Positions 37,001 through 45,781 are shown, counted from the stretch's first letter. The stretch: DNA of 64,000 nt from Chitinophaga sp. SYP-B3965 (GCF_009647655.1 NZ_WJFD01000005.1:310001-374000); one strand, 5' to 3'. The notes: generated by a model not told the origin, from the letters alone. Numbers and translations: made by a program.

Positions 37001-37186
37001 ATCAAAAGAGCATTCATGACAGGCTTATCCCTGAATGTGGCCATGCAGAACGTTTTTACGTGGACAAAGTACACAGGGCTTGATCCTGAAGTATCTACCC
37101 GGGGTGGCGTTCTTACACCCGGTTATGATTACTCTGCCTATCCGCAGGCAAGGACCATCACCTTTGGCCTGAAAGCTAATTTCTAA
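34016..37186 (+). CDS. SusC-like TonB-dependent receptor (complete)
   Basis: 1056 residues. Signal peptide (FALSFIALMPLLSKAQ), then a carboxypeptidase-D-like domain (VTGRVLETGTNLSMPGVTI), then the TonB box/plug with VVVIGYNTVRKRDLTGSV, ALAGRVAGVQVSS, NIVIRGAGS and LYVIDGFPADDF, then a 22-strand barrel region ending in LKANF. It takes up oligosaccharides over the outer membrane with SusD, which is encoded 21 bp downstream. It leads a long operon (to 46556) with an FucP-like permease, NagA- and NagB-like enzymes, an enolase-superfamily enzyme and two amidohydrolases, pointing to an amino-sugar-containing glycan as ligand. The operator copy 41 bp upstream suggests LacI repression. Confidence 0.93.
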   Translation: MERKCNFLQAALLFALSFIALMPLLSKAQTQTQTSPVVTGRVLETGTNLSMPGVTIAVKGTNRKVYSDDNGRYSINAGPTDVLIFSFLSMETTELKVNGRAIVNLTMIPKEEALGEVVVIGYNTVRKRDLTGSVSVVNVKDMSKAPVGSFAEALAGRVAGVQVSSNDGQPGGAVNIVIRGAGSLTNSVQPLYVIDGFPADDFDPATLNPDDIESMTILKDASSTAIYGSRAANGVVLIQTKKGKLGRPVVSLGASSGFQTGRKEIELMSPYEYIRYQLERFPTGGEGWRYLAGGKTLDDYKNVEGVNFQDHVFTQGKINIYNLAVRGGNEQTKYSISGSLFDQQGVVINTGLKRYTARMTLDHTISNRIRANFTAGYSDVTQWGQVINSTPTGNTSSYVMFRTWAYRPIGFPDTGEDLLAEEADGDAVNASDFRINPVIDLQNQYQYDYTGVLEGLGSVSVDIIDGLVLKLGGGIRKTSGTAERFYNSKTSKGSPSNPNNNEGINGSLAHNFINSWSSENTLTYNKTFNKKHTIAALGLISLQKTVYRSDGFSSKLLPNESLGIAGLNEGIPYNPVATTSYNTRNSFGGRIDYNYDSRYLITVNFRADGSSKFAPKNRWGYFPGASAAWNMHNEAFLKDHPVISTSKIRGSYGILGNDRVGDFSYISQLTTSISGYSFNNGTPLLAVYQNNLGNEDLTWESTTSMDVDYQLGLFKNRIELTAGVYKKTTDHLLLNAQLPPTAGFATAYKNIGKMENKGFEFSLNARVIESKDFRWESSVNITFNRNKVLGLTEGQRSLDNAVATDVNYSDNLYTATIGQPAGMMVGYIWEGNYQYSDFDSPAPGVYLLKAEVPANGKARNVILPGDIKYKDLNGDGIVNADDKTIIGRGLPIHYGGFVNNFSYKGFSLNVFFQWSYGNDIYNANRITFEGNTNGRRNMNQFASYVNRWSPENQTNENFRAGGEGPIGYHSTKYLEDGSYLRLKTLSLDYALPQQIIKRAFMTGLSLNVAMQNVFTWTKYTGLDPEVSTRGGVLTPGYDYSAYPQARTITFGLKANF

Positions 37187-37207
37187 ACCTCGCTTAAAAT
37201 CTCAAGT

Positions 37208-39046
37208 ATGAAAATCAAATATTTCATTTTGTTGAGTTTTATATCAATATTAACAGGGTCCTGTAACAAATTCCTGGATACAAAACCAAAAGATGCTCTC
37301 TTCCCGGGAGGTTATTATAAAACAGAAGCAGAACTGGATTATGCACTGGCTGCCGTTTATTCCAGCCTGGGTGCAGATGGTATATATGGTAATAACGCAC
37401 TTTACCTCTTGGGCTGGTCCGGAGATGAAGGTTTTATGAACCGTTCTTCCATTCCGGTGGGAGCCTTCCGCCTGAACCATGTCCCTGGTGATCAATACAT
37501 ATTGGCATTTTGGAGAGAATGTTACAATGGCCTTAACAGGGCTAACTCCTTATTGGAAAGTGTAAATAACAATCCTGCCATTCCGGAGGTGAAAAGAAAT
37601 ACCGTTAAAGGAGAAGCACTTTTCCTCAGGGCTTATTTTCACTTTTTGCTAGTACAGAATTTTGGCGGAGTTCCGCTGAAGCTGGGATCAGTTAAGTCCG
37701 CTATAGATGTACATATTCCCAAAAATACCATCAAAGAAGTATATGATCAGATAGTGAAAGATATGACAGAGGCGGAACCGCTTGTTGGAGATATCAGCAG
37801 TTATGGTTTTGGCGGCCGTGTTTCAAAATCTGCTATTCGCGGTATGCTGATGCGTGTGAACCTGTATATGGCAGGTTTCCCCCTGAAAGATGTAACACGT
37901 TACCAGGAAGTGCTCAACTGGGGAAAGAAAATAATGGAAGACGGATTGGCAGCACACCGCATGAATCCAAGTTATTCCAACATCTTCATCACGCTCGCCT
38001 CGGAGAAATATGATATCAAAGAAAGCATCTGGGAAATTGAATTCATTGGTAACGGAACAGAAGCGTACGCAGAAACCGGCAGGAATGGATGGATCAATGG
38101 CATTTCTACTCCCAATACCAACACGGGCAGGTCAGATGGATATATGACCTATACCGCCAAGTTGTACAATAGCTATGAAGCCGGTGACCTGAGAAAGTTC
38201 TGGAATATCCCGTTTTTCAATTATGCTGCATTACCTGCCGCCAGTGGTGTGAAAACATTGATCGCTGAGATTCCGCTGGAAGCTACCAAATACTCAAGAA
38301 CACCAGGCAAGTTCAGAAGAGAGTTTGAAACACAGATCCCTAAATATGCTACCCGTTCACCCATCAATGTGCAGTTGTTGCGGTATACAGATGTGTTGCT
38401 CATGTATGCAGAAGCTTTGAACGAATTACAGGGCCCTACCACAGAAGCAGTGGGCCTGGTTAACCAGGTAAGGCGCAGAGGCTGGTCTACCGGAGTGAAG
38501 AGTTTCATCGTTGCAAATGGCGGCAGCGGATATACCACAGCACCAACAGTAACCATCTCTGCCGGTAATGGAAGCTCCGCTACAGCAAAGGCTACAGTTG
38601 CAGGAGGTGTGGTAACCAAAATAGATCTGGACAGGGACGCTACAGGCATTGAATTTTTCCAGGCAGGTAAATATACAGCTGCACCAACAGTCACCTTAAG
38701 TGGTGGAGGGGGAACAGGCGCACAGGCAACTGCTACCATTTGGGTACCGGAAGATGCAGATGTAAAACCTGCATTCACTGCATCCAAAGAAACATTCCGG
38801 AAATTCCTCCAGGATGAACGCCTGCGGGAACTCAACTTTGAGAACATTCGCCGGTCAGATCTGGTACGTTGGGAAATATATGAACAAACACACCGCGATA
38901 TGGCATCTATTATGACAGTAGATATTCCCGGTAATGTTTTCATCTCCTATTATTCCAACATGGAAGTGCCGAAACATTTGTTCCTCCCCATTCCCAGTGC
39001 TGAAATGGTGACGAATAATAAAATGGTACAGAACACCGGTTGGTAA
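37208..39046 (+). CDS. RagB/SusD-family lipoprotein with an inserted beta-repeat segment
   Basis: 612 residues; lipobox LTGSC (Cys19). It has classical RagB/SusD features: GEALFLRAYFHFLLVQNFGGVPL, RYTDVLLMYAEALNE, NQVRRRG, and the late FRKFLQDERLRELNFE block. Between the last two blocks, at about 432-512, lies an insertion with two Gly/Thr-rich units (GSGYTTAPTVTISAGNGSSA and KYTAAPTVTLSGGGGTGAQA), a pattern known from adhesin and tail-fibre-like beta repeats, not from SusD. The frame is intact on both sides, so the protein is probably functional with an added surface loop domain. It partners the SusC gene 21 bp upstream. Confidence 0.9.
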   Translation: MKIKYFILLSFISILTGSCNKFLDTKPKDALFPGGYYKTEAELDYALAAVYSSLGADGIYGNNALYLLGWSGDEGFMNRSSIPVGAFRLNHVPGDQYILAFWRECYNGLNRANSLLESVNNNPAIPEVKRNTVKGEALFLRAYFHFLLVQNFGGVPLKLGSVKSAIDVHIPKNTIKEVYDQIVKDMTEAEPLVGDISSYGFGGRVSKSAIRGMLMRVNLYMAGFPLKDVTRYQEVLNWGKKIMEDGLAAHRMNPSYSNIFITLASEKYDIKESIWEIEFIGNGTEAYAETGRNGWINGISTPNTNTGRSDGYMTYTAKLYNSYEAGDLRKFWNIPFFNYAALPAASGVKTLIAEIPLEATKYSRTPGKFRREFETQIPKYATRSPINVQLLRYTDVLLMYAEALNELQGPTTEAVGLVNQVRRRGWSTGVKSFIVANGGSGYTTAPTVTISAGNGSSATAKATVAGGVVTKIDLDRDATGIEFFQAGKYTAAPTVTLSGGGGTGAQATATIWVPEDADVKPAFTASKETFRKFLQDERLRELNFENIRRSDLVRWEIYEQTHRDMASIMTVDIPGNVFISYYSNMEVPKHLFLPIPSAEMVTNNKMVQNTGW

Positions 39047-39066
39047 TCACCTAAAAAAATAAAGAC

Positions 39067-40140
39067 ATGCAACATAAATTCTTGTGGTTAATATGCATGG
39101 GCCTTGTTTTGGGCGCATGCACCGATAAGCTGGGTGATCTGGAAGATCCGGCATTCGATGTAAAAGTCACGAAAACAACCTTTAAAGTAAATGAACCGGT
39201 AACTTTCACTATCTCCGGCATACAGGATAATATCTCCTTGTATTCAGGAGAAGGGTTTAACGATTACGTGTTTAAAGACGATCGTAAAATAGTGATCACC
39301 GGTAAAGGAGCAACACTGGATTTTGGTACCCAGTTGGCCGGCACCGGTACGCAAACAGGTCAGATTTCTTTTTGGCTGTCAGACAACTACAATGGCCAGA
39401 ATGATTTTGCCAGCGTAAAAGCAGCAGCCTGGACGGATATAACCAGCAATTTCGCGCTGGCTACTACAACCACTACCAACGTAGCCTCCGGTAAACTGGA
39501 TATCAGCACCTGGATAGATTCGGACAAACCCGTTTACCTCGGCATTAAATACATTACTAAACCCCAGGCCGTAAATGGCCTCGCGCGGGTATGGTGGGTT
39601 CAGAACATGGCAGTAAGGAGCAAAGCACCCTTTGTAGGAGCAAAAGAACTGCTGATTGCAGATCAGGAAACGATCGGTTTCAGAACCATCAACCAGTTTC
39701 CTTTAGATGCACCTGCACAGAATACCATTATTGCATCCAGGGCCACTTTGCTGGGAAACAAGTATAAGAATCCAACTGATTCCATCTACAATCCTAATTA
39801 TTCTGTCTACGATCCTAATAATGCTATCTATATTCCTGGCAGCCCAACGTACCAGCCATCAGCCAGGGTTCCCGTGTTCGTTCCATACGATCCGGCAAGC
39901 CCTTACAATGATCCGCTGACAGAAACATGGGTGATCTCAAAACCGCTTCAGGGGGATACCGTAAGCCTGGGGCCGGACAGGGCTATTTCTGTGAAGGGCA
40001 TCAATACGGATGCTGTGGATGAATACATTTATACTTATAAAACTCCTGGAAATTATAAAGTTTATTTCATAGCTTATAACCATAATAAGGACGGAGTAAA
40101 AACAGTGGTGAAGCAGATCGATCTGACCATCACACCCTGA
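39067..40140 (+). CDS. Surface lipoprotein, DUF5017-like with C-terminal PKD-like region
   Basis: 357 residues; lipobox LGAC (Cys18). The N-terminal part (VKVTKTTFKVNEPVTFTISG, SLYSGEGFNDY, ISFWLSDNYNGQND) matches the general pattern of DUF5017-like glycan-binding lipoproteins encoded after SusD. A short tandem of Y-x-P-N units at about 238-265 (IYNPNYSVYDPNNAIYIPG) forms a possible linker. The C-terminus resembles a PKD/Ig-like fold (YTYKTPGNYKVYFIAYNHNKDG). No catalytic motif was seen. It follows SusD by 20 bp and should be a surface glycan-binding accessory to this SusCD pair. Confidence 0.72.
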   Translation: MQHKFLWLICMGLVLGACTDKLGDLEDPAFDVKVTKTTFKVNEPVTFTISGIQDNISLYSGEGFNDYVFKDDRKIVITGKGATLDFGTQLAGTGTQTGQISFWLSDNYNGQNDFASVKAAAWTDITSNFALATTTTTNVASGKLDISTWIDSDKPVYLGIKYITKPQAVNGLARVWWVQNMAVRSKAPFVGAKELLIADQETIGFRTINQFPLDAPAQNTIIASRATLLGNKYKNPTDSIYNPNYSVYDPNNAIYIPGSPTYQPSARVPVFVPYDPASPYNDPLTETWVISKPLQGDTVSLGPDRAISVKGINTDAVDEYIYTYKTPGNYKVYFIAYNHNKDGVKTVVKQIDLTITP

Positions 40141-40155
40141 TTAAAAAAATGACGA

Positions 40156-41505
40156 ATGAGTAAAAGCGCAAAAATTTCCGTTGAATCACTCAGCCGTAAG
40201 CAGGTGGTGATTTCCATTGCCATCATCGGCGTGATGTTCTTCATGTTTGGATTCGTATCATGGGTGAATGCTATCCTGATCCCGTATTTCAAGATAGCTT
40301 GCGAGTTAAGTCATTCACAGGCATACCTGGTTACGTTTGCTTTCTACATTTCCTATTTTATTATGTCCGTGCCCGCTTCCTATCTGTTGAAGGCAACGGG
40401 TTTTAAGAAAGGAATGATGGTGGGCTTCTGGATCATGGCAGTGGGGGCATTCCTCTTTGTACCGGCAGCGGCTACACGCACCTATGCCATTTTCCTGGCT
40501 GCATTGTTCATACTGGGCACAGGGCTTGCTATCCTGCAAACGGCCGCCAATCCTTATATCACCATATTAGGGCCAAAGGAAAGAGCGGCACAGCGGATCA
40601 GCATCATGGGTATTTGCAATAAAGCAGCAGGTATCCTGGCGCCACTGATCTTTGCAGCAGTGGTACTGAAAGCTACGGATACAGACCTGTTTAAACAGCT
40701 GCCAACGATGGATGCTATCCAGAAAGCGGCAGCATTGGATGAACTGATCAGCCGGGTAATAGTACCTTACATCTGTGTAGGTATTTTCCTTTTCCTGCTG
40801 GGCCTCATGATCCGCTTTTCTCCGTTGCCGGATATTGATACAGATGAAGAATCGCCGGAACAGCAACGTGCGAATGAAGGCAAGTCAAAGATCATGCAGT
40901 TCCCGCACCTGGTGCTGGGTGCCATCGCTATATTTTTGCATGTAGGTACCCAGGTGATTGCCATAGATACCATTATCGGTTATGCAGGTTCAATGAACAT
41001 CTCCCTGCTGGAAGCAAAAGTATTTCCTTCTTATACTTTGTTCTGCACCATTTGCGGATACTTGATAGGGATCATTATTATTCCCCGCTTCATCAGCCAG
41101 GTGAATGCATTGCGCGTTTGCACCATCCTGGGAACCATCTTTTCATTGCTCATTATTTTCACAAAAGGGCAGGTGAATTTCCTTGGGCATAACGCAGATG
41201 TTTCCATCTGGTTCATCGTATTGCTGGGTCTTGCCAACTCATTGATCTGGGCAGGCATATGGCCCCTGGCGCTGGATGGTTTGGGCAAGTTTACAAAAAT
41301 AGGTGCATCCGTACTGATCATGGGATTGTGTGGTAATGCCATCCTCCCGCAGATCTATGGATTGCTGGCAGATACACGTGGTCTCAGGGAAGCTTACTGG
41401 GTATTGATCCCTTGTTATGCTTACCTGATGTTCTACGCTATTTACGGTCATCGCATCAGGCATTGGTCAACCAGCAGAAGTGAAGGAAAAGTAGCTATTC
41501 AATAA
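40156..41505 (+). CDS. FucP/NagP-like sugar:H+ symporter (MFS)
   Basis: 449 residues with about twelve membrane segments. The opening MFFMFGFVSWVNAILIPYFK, the YLLKATGFKKGM loop after TM2/3 and LQTAANPYITILGP are features of the FHS (fucose/glucose/galactose/GlcNAc) symporter group in MFS. It moves a monosaccharide from periplasm to cytoplasm. Its direct neighbours, NagA- and NagB-like genes, suggest the cargo is an N-acetylated amino sugar, as with NagP of other proteobacteria and Bacteroidota. No sugar kinase is encoded in this operon, so phosphorylation must come from elsewhere. The gene lies 15 bp after the DUF5017-like gene. Confidence 0.87.
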   Translation: MSKSAKISVESLSRKQVVISIAIIGVMFFMFGFVSWVNAILIPYFKIACELSHSQAYLVTFAFYISYFIMSVPASYLLKATGFKKGMMVGFWIMAVGAFLFVPAAATRTYAIFLAALFILGTGLAILQTAANPYITILGPKERAAQRISIMGICNKAAGILAPLIFAAVVLKATDTDLFKQLPTMDAIQKAAALDELISRVIVPYICVGIFLFLLGLMIRFSPLPDIDTDEESPEQQRANEGKSKIMQFPHLVLGAIAIFLHVGTQVIAIDTIIGYAGSMNISLLEAKVFPSYTLFCTICGYLIGIIIIPRFISQVNALRVCTILGTIFSLLIIFTKGQVNFLGHNADVSIWFIVLLGLANSLIWAGIWPLALDGLGKFTKIGASVLIMGLCGNAILPQIYGLLADTRGLREAYWVLIPCYAYLMFYAIYGHRIRHWSTSRSEGKVAIQ

Positions 41506-41511
41506 AGAGGA

Positions 41512-42699
41512 ATGAAATTAAGAAAGATCTATAACGGCCGCATTGTTACACCTGCTAAAGTGATCCCGAACGGATCAATACTCATCAGGGGTGATAAAAT
41601 TGTGGCAGTGCAGGAAGGGAATATAACAGCAGAAGGAGCAGAAGAGTGGGATGCAAATGGCAACTACGTGATGCCCGGTTTTATTGATATCCATGTACAC
41701 GGTGGCGGTGGCCATGATTTTATGGATGGTGATGAGGATGGCTTTGAAAAAATAGCCACCACACATCTGCAATATGGCACAACAGCCATGCTGCCCACCA
41801 CTCTTACAAGTGACAAAGCAGGCATCCTGGAAACAGTACAATGTTACCAGCGTGCCGCCGCCAAAAATAAAACCGGCGCACAATTCCTGGGCATGCACCT
41901 GGAAGGCCCGTATTTTTCCATGCAGCAGCGCGGCGCACAGGATCCTGAATTTATTCGTAACCCGGATCCTGCGGAATATGAAGAGATCACAAAAGCAGCG
42001 GACGGCGCTATCAAAAGATGGAGTGCTGCACCAGAATTACCAGGTGCCAATGCATTTGCACGTTTCCTGGTAAAAAATGGCATCCTGGCTTCACTGGCAC
42101 ATACAGATGCTATCTATGAAGAAGCGCTGGAAGGATTTAAGAACGGTTACACACTGGCCACACATTTATATTCCGGCATGTCCGTTGTTACACGCAGAAA
42201 TGCTTTCCGTTTTGCCGGGGTGATAGAAACCGCTTTTTTACTCGATGAAATGGATGTGGAGATCATTGCGGACGGGAAACATTTGCCTGCGCCGCTGTTG
42301 AAACTCATCTATAAAATAAAAGGCCCCGGCCGCATAGCACTCATCACAGATGCCATGCGGGGTGCGGCCATGCCGGAAGGGGATAGTATCCTGGGCAACA
42401 GAAGGTCCGGCATGAAAGTGATCATTGAAGATGGTGTAGCAAAACTGCCGGACAGAACTGCATTTGCAGGAAGTGTGGCCACCGCGAACCAATTGGTACG
42501 CAACATGGTGACCATGGCAGAAGTGCCGGTACATGAAGCCGTACAAATGATGACATCCACACCTGCCCGCATACTGGGAGTGGAAAACAGGAAAGGCCGG
42601 TTAACGGAAGGTTTGGATGCAGACATTACCATTTGTGATGGTGCTTTCAATGTGCAGGCCGTGATGGTAATGGGTGAATTTTTATATAAGAAATCATGA
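41512..42699 (+). CDS. nagA: N-acetylglucosamine-6-phosphate deacetylase-like (NagA family)
   Basis: 395 residues. Amidohydrolase fold with metal motif DIHVHGGGG, MHLEGPYFS with the Glu ligand, SLAHTDAIYEEA and THLYSGMS with the His ligands, and the catalytic Asp in LITDAMRGA. The last part returns to the urease-like beta domain. The typical NagA HLFNAMS motif reads HLYSGMS, so the Asn is missing and the acyl or sugar specificity may differ from GlcNAc-6-P. Expected reaction: removal of the N-acetyl group from an amino-sugar 6-phosphate in the cytoplasm. It starts 6 bp after the permease and its stop overlaps the NagB-like start (ATGA). Confidence 0.85.
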   Translation: MKLRKIYNGRIVTPAKVIPNGSILIRGDKIVAVQEGNITAEGAEEWDANGNYVMPGFIDIHVHGGGGHDFMDGDEDGFEKIATTHLQYGTTAMLPTTLTSDKAGILETVQCYQRAAAKNKTGAQFLGMHLEGPYFSMQQRGAQDPEFIRNPDPAEYEEITKAADGAIKRWSAAPELPGANAFARFLVKNGILASLAHTDAIYEEALEGFKNGYTLATHLYSGMSVVTRRNAFRFAGVIETAFLLDEMDVEIIADGKHLPAPLLKLIYKIKGPGRIALITDAMRGAAMPEGDSILGNRRSGMKVIIEDGVAKLPDRTAFAGSVATANQLVRNMVTMAEVPVHEAVQMMTSTPARILGVENRKGRLTEGLDADITICDGAFNVQAVMVMGEFLYKKS

Positions 42700-43442
42700 T
42701 ACGGAAATTTAAGAAAGACAAACTGGAAGTAAGGCTGTATGAAGATCGTGCCACGTCTGGCAAAGATGCAGCCCGTTGTGCAGTAGAAAAAGTGCAGGAA
42801 CTGCTGGCCGTTCAACCGGAGGTGAATATCATCTTTGCAGCGGCACCATCACAGAACGAATTCCTGGAAGCATTCAGCAAAGCGCCATTGGAATGGGAAC
42901 GGATCAATGCTTTCCATATGGATGAATACATTGGACTGGAAACAGGCGCAGCAGAGCGTTTTGGCAGTTTCCTCTATAAAGCCATATTTGGTAAAGTACC
43001 CTTCCGCTCCGTTCATTACCTGAACGGGAACGAAGAAGATGTAACAAGATATGCGGCCCTGCTGGCGCAATATCCCACAGATATTGTATGCATGGGCATT
43101 GGAGAGAATGCACACATTGCATTCAACGATCCGCCCGTGGCAGATTTTAATGATCCATACAAAGTAAAAGTAGTAGAGCTGGATGAAGTATGCAGAGTAC
43201 AGCAGGTGAATGATAAATGTTTTGACACATTGGAAGATGTACCAACACATGCGATCACATTAACTATTCCGGCATTGATGGCCGCCCGTTTTGTGTATTG
43301 CATTGTGCCCGGTCCTACAAAAGCTGTTGCAGTGTACAATACACTGAACGGAGTAATAAGGGAATCCGTCCCCGCAACTGCACTCAGGGAACATGAAAAT
43401 GCCATTCTGTTCATTGATCAGAAAAGTGGAAGCATGCTTTAA
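42696..43442 (+). CDS. Glucosamine-6-phosphate deaminase-like protein (NagB family)
   Basis: 248 residues, slightly shorter than E. coli NagB (266). The FHMDEYIGL motif keeps the catalytic Asp of MDEYVGL. The second catalytic block reads GIGENAHIAFNDP rather than GVGNDGHIAFNEP: the His is kept, but the NagB Asp141 is Asn and Glu148 is Asp. The fold is otherwise of the NagB/6-phosphogluconolactonase type. It would convert an amino-sugar 6-phosphate to a keto-sugar phosphate plus ammonia, after NagA. The changed residues suggest a different substrate isomer. The start overlaps the NagA stop by four bases, so translation is coupled. Confidence 0.8.
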   Translation: MIRKFKKDKLEVRLYEDRATSGKDAARCAVEKVQELLAVQPEVNIIFAAAPSQNEFLEAFSKAPLEWERINAFHMDEYIGLETGAAERFGSFLYKAIFGKVPFRSVHYLNGNEEDVTRYAALLAQYPTDIVCMGIGENAHIAFNDPPVADFNDPYKVKVVELDEVCRVQQVNDKCFDTLEDVPTHAITLTIPALMAARFVYCIVPGPTKAVAVYNTLNGVIRESVPATALREHENAILFIDQKSGSML

Positions 43443-43457
43443 TACATACACCAGTAT

Positions 43458-44828
43458 ATGGACAGAAGAGGATTTGTGAAAAATACCGGCTTACTGGCCA
43501 TGATGTTTAATCTGCCAATAGATAAACAGACGGAACCATTCATGAAAACGATCAGGGTTGTACATACGGGCGCAGAATTTGAACGGGAGAAACTGAACGG
43601 CCCCTTTGGCTTTAAGGGAGGTTATCTCTCTGAGCTCTGGCAGGCCGTGTCAAAACTGAAGTCTGCTTCCGGTGAAAGTGCCATTGGCATCGCAACACAA
43701 AGTATCCTTTACGCAGATGCGGACCTGTTTGTGGATAATACAGAAACCGGCGGTAATGCCCTGATGTTCGTGCTGGTCAATGAAGCTTTGAAGCTGGTAA
43801 AAGAAACACCCTTTCAGCATCCGGTAGAACTGATGGAAAAGATCATGCCCGCGTTGCAAAAAGCAGCCGTGCGGGTGACCGGAAAGAAAGACCTGAATCA
43901 GAATTTTATCTACAATGCCCTGGTAAGCATAGACAATGCTGCCTGGTTATTATACGCAAAAGAGAATGGCTTCACTTCCTTTGATGCCATGGTGCCAACG
44001 CCCTACCGGCGGGCACTGCAACATCATAACAAGCGGATCGCCATTATGTACCAGGTGCCATATGATATGCCCATGAGCAACCTGGTGAATGCTATGAAAG
44101 AAGGCTACTTTGTTATAAAAATTAAAACCGGTTTCCCGGGTTCGCAGGAAGTGATGCTGGAACGTGATATGGAAAGGCTGACGCAGATCCACCAGACACT
44201 GAAAGATTACAGAACACCGCATACGCCAAATGGCAAACTCATTTACACAATGGATGCCAACGGCCGGTACGAAAAGAAATCACTACTGATAAAGTACCTG
44301 GACCATGCAAAGAAGATCGGCGCATTTGACCAGGTATTAGTATATGAAGAACCATTCGTAGAATCCAATAACGAACATGTAGGAGACCTCGGCATCCGCA
44401 TTGCTGCAGACGAAAGTGTACATGTGGTGGCTGATGCAGAGAAAAGGATAGCACAGGGATACAGCGCATTGGTATTGAAAGGCATAGCAAAAACATTGAG
44501 CCAGTCCATGAAGATTGCCACCTTTGCGCAGGAGAAGAATATTCCCTGCCTCTGTGCAGACCTCACCGTAAATCCCGTACTGGTAGAATGGCATAAGAAC
44601 CTGGCAGCAAGAATAGCGCCCTTCCCCGTTATAGGGATGGGACTGATGGAAACCAACGGAGACCTCAACTATGAAAATTGGGAGAAGATGATCGCTTACC
44701 AGCAATTGGCAGGCGCATCCTGGATGCAGCGAAAGAAGGGGATATTTGAACTGGACGAGGATTTTTACAACACCAGCGGTGGCATTTTTGGAGTGCCCCG
44801 CCATTATGAAGAGATGTTCATTTCTTAA
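43458..44828 (+). CDS. Enolase-superfamily protein (mandelate racemase / Ala-Glu epimerase-like)
   Basis: 456 residues. Barrel residues of the muconate-lactonizing group are complete: KIK with Lys221/Lys223, metal ligands Asp266 (TMDANGRY), Glu297/298 (YEEPF) and Asp318-Glu319 (AADES), and the second base Lys341 (VLKGIAK). This pair of Lys bases is typical of racemases, epimerases and cycloisomerases, including L-Ala-D/L-Glu epimerase. The N-terminus (DRRGFVKN plus a short hydrophobic run) looks like a weak Tat signal, so the location could be periplasmic. It follows the NagB-like gene by 15 bp and precedes two amidohydrolases by 11 bp. Substrate not known. Confidence 0.8.
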   Translation: MDRRGFVKNTGLLAMMFNLPIDKQTEPFMKTIRVVHTGAEFEREKLNGPFGFKGGYLSELWQAVSKLKSASGESAIGIATQSILYADADLFVDNTETGGNALMFVLVNEALKLVKETPFQHPVELMEKIMPALQKAAVRVTGKKDLNQNFIYNALVSIDNAAWLLYAKENGFTSFDAMVPTPYRRALQHHNKRIAIMYQVPYDMPMSNLVNAMKEGYFVIKIKTGFPGSQEVMLERDMERLTQIHQTLKDYRTPHTPNGKLIYTMDANGRYEKKSLLIKYLDHAKKIGAFDQVLVYEEPFVESNNEHVGDLGIRIAADESVHVVADAEKRIAQGYSALVLKGIAKTLSQSMKIATFAQEKNIPCLCADLTVNPVLVEWHKNLAARIAPFPVIGMGLMETNGDLNYENWEKMIAYQQLAGASWMQRKKGIFELDEDFYNTSGGIFGVPRHYEEMFIS

Positions 44829-44839
44829 AAATAGCAAAC

Positions 44840-45781
44840 ATGTCAAATTCAATGGACAGGCGGAACTTCGTCAGGAACATGGCTGTATCTGCCTCCGGGA
44901 TCATCCTGGGCAGTAGCATGCTGGCATCAGCGGAAGCAGAAGCTGCTGCCACCACCCAGCTCAGTTCACCGGAAGGCCGGATCAAAAAGATGTTTTCGTA
45001 CAGGAAATTAGATGCGCATGTGCATCTGGGCCTCTCTGCTGACCTGCCGGAAGTAAATGTTGATTTTGCAGACAGGTTGGGAATAGAGAAGATGTTCCTT
45101 TCAAAACCTGTTACAAGAGGATTGGGCACGCCGGATGAATTCCGCGCCTGTAATGATGTGATCCTGGCAGCCATGAAGAAATACCCGGATAAACTGGCGG
45201 GCATGCTTACCCTCAATCCGCAATACGGAAAGGAATCGCTGGAAGAGATCAAACGTTGCGTGGGAGAAGGAATGGTGGGCGTGAAAGTGTATTACCAGGT
45301 AAAGATCAATGATCCTTTATTCTACCCGATCGTGGAAAAACTGATAGACCTGAAAATGATCATGCTGATGCATGCGGAAGCTACACTGGGTATTGCCGGT
45401 TACCGTATGAAGTACGATCAGAAGATAAAGCCAATGGCTTCCATTCCTGAAAACTTTGTGGACATAGCAGCCAGGTACCCTGAGGCCATGTTCCAGTATG
45501 CACACACAGGCGGCGGCCCCGATTGGGAATATGCCTGCAAAGCTTTACGCAACAGCCCCAATGTATATGTGGATGTTTCCGGCAGTAACAACGAAAACAA
45601 CATGGTGGAGTTTGCAGTAGCCACGTTGGGTATAGACAGAGTGTTCTTTGGTTCGGACAATATGTATTACCAGTCCGTAGGTAAGATCATGGACGCTCGT
45701 TTAACAGAGGAACAGAAAAAGAAGATCTTCTTCGATAATTATAATAACATCCTGAAAAAAGGAGGCTATCATGTTAATTGA
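44840..45781 (+). CDS. Tat-exported amidohydrolase (PF04909 type)
   Basis: 313 residues with a Tat signal (DRRNFVRN, hydrophobic run, ASAEAEA cleavage region). The amidohydrolase-2 TIM barrel keeps the metal motif DAHVHLG, the His of LMHAEA and AHTGG, and the catalytic Asp in FFGSDN. Members hydrolyse lactones or decarboxylate and hydrate ring compounds; lactonase activity on sugar acids is frequent in such loci. Its last 11 bases overlap the next gene, which encodes a second, motif-poor homologue. It probably acts in the periplasm next to the exported aminotransferases and oxidoreductase. Confidence 0.83.
   Translation: MSNSMDRRNFVRNMAVSASGIILGSSMLASAEAEAAATTQLSSPEGRIKKMFSYRKLDAHVHLGLSADLPEVNVDFADRLGIEKMFLSKPVTRGLGTPDEFRACNDVILAAMKKYPDKLAGMLTLNPQYGKESLEEIKRCVGEGMVGVKVYYQVKINDPLFYPIVEKLIDLKMIMLMHAEATLGIAGYRMKYDQKIKPMASIPENFVDIAARYPEAMFQYAHTGGGPDWEYACKALRNSPNVYVDVSGSNNENNMVEFAVATLGIDRVFFGSDNMYYQSVGKIMDARLTEEQKKKIFFDNYNNILKKGGYHVN

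Noticed and set aside
38221-38943. 240-codon minus-strand ORF opposite the SusD insertion
   Set aside because: It mirrors the Gly/Thr-rich repeat of the SusD gene, which gives long antisense frames; it has no start context or sensible composition.
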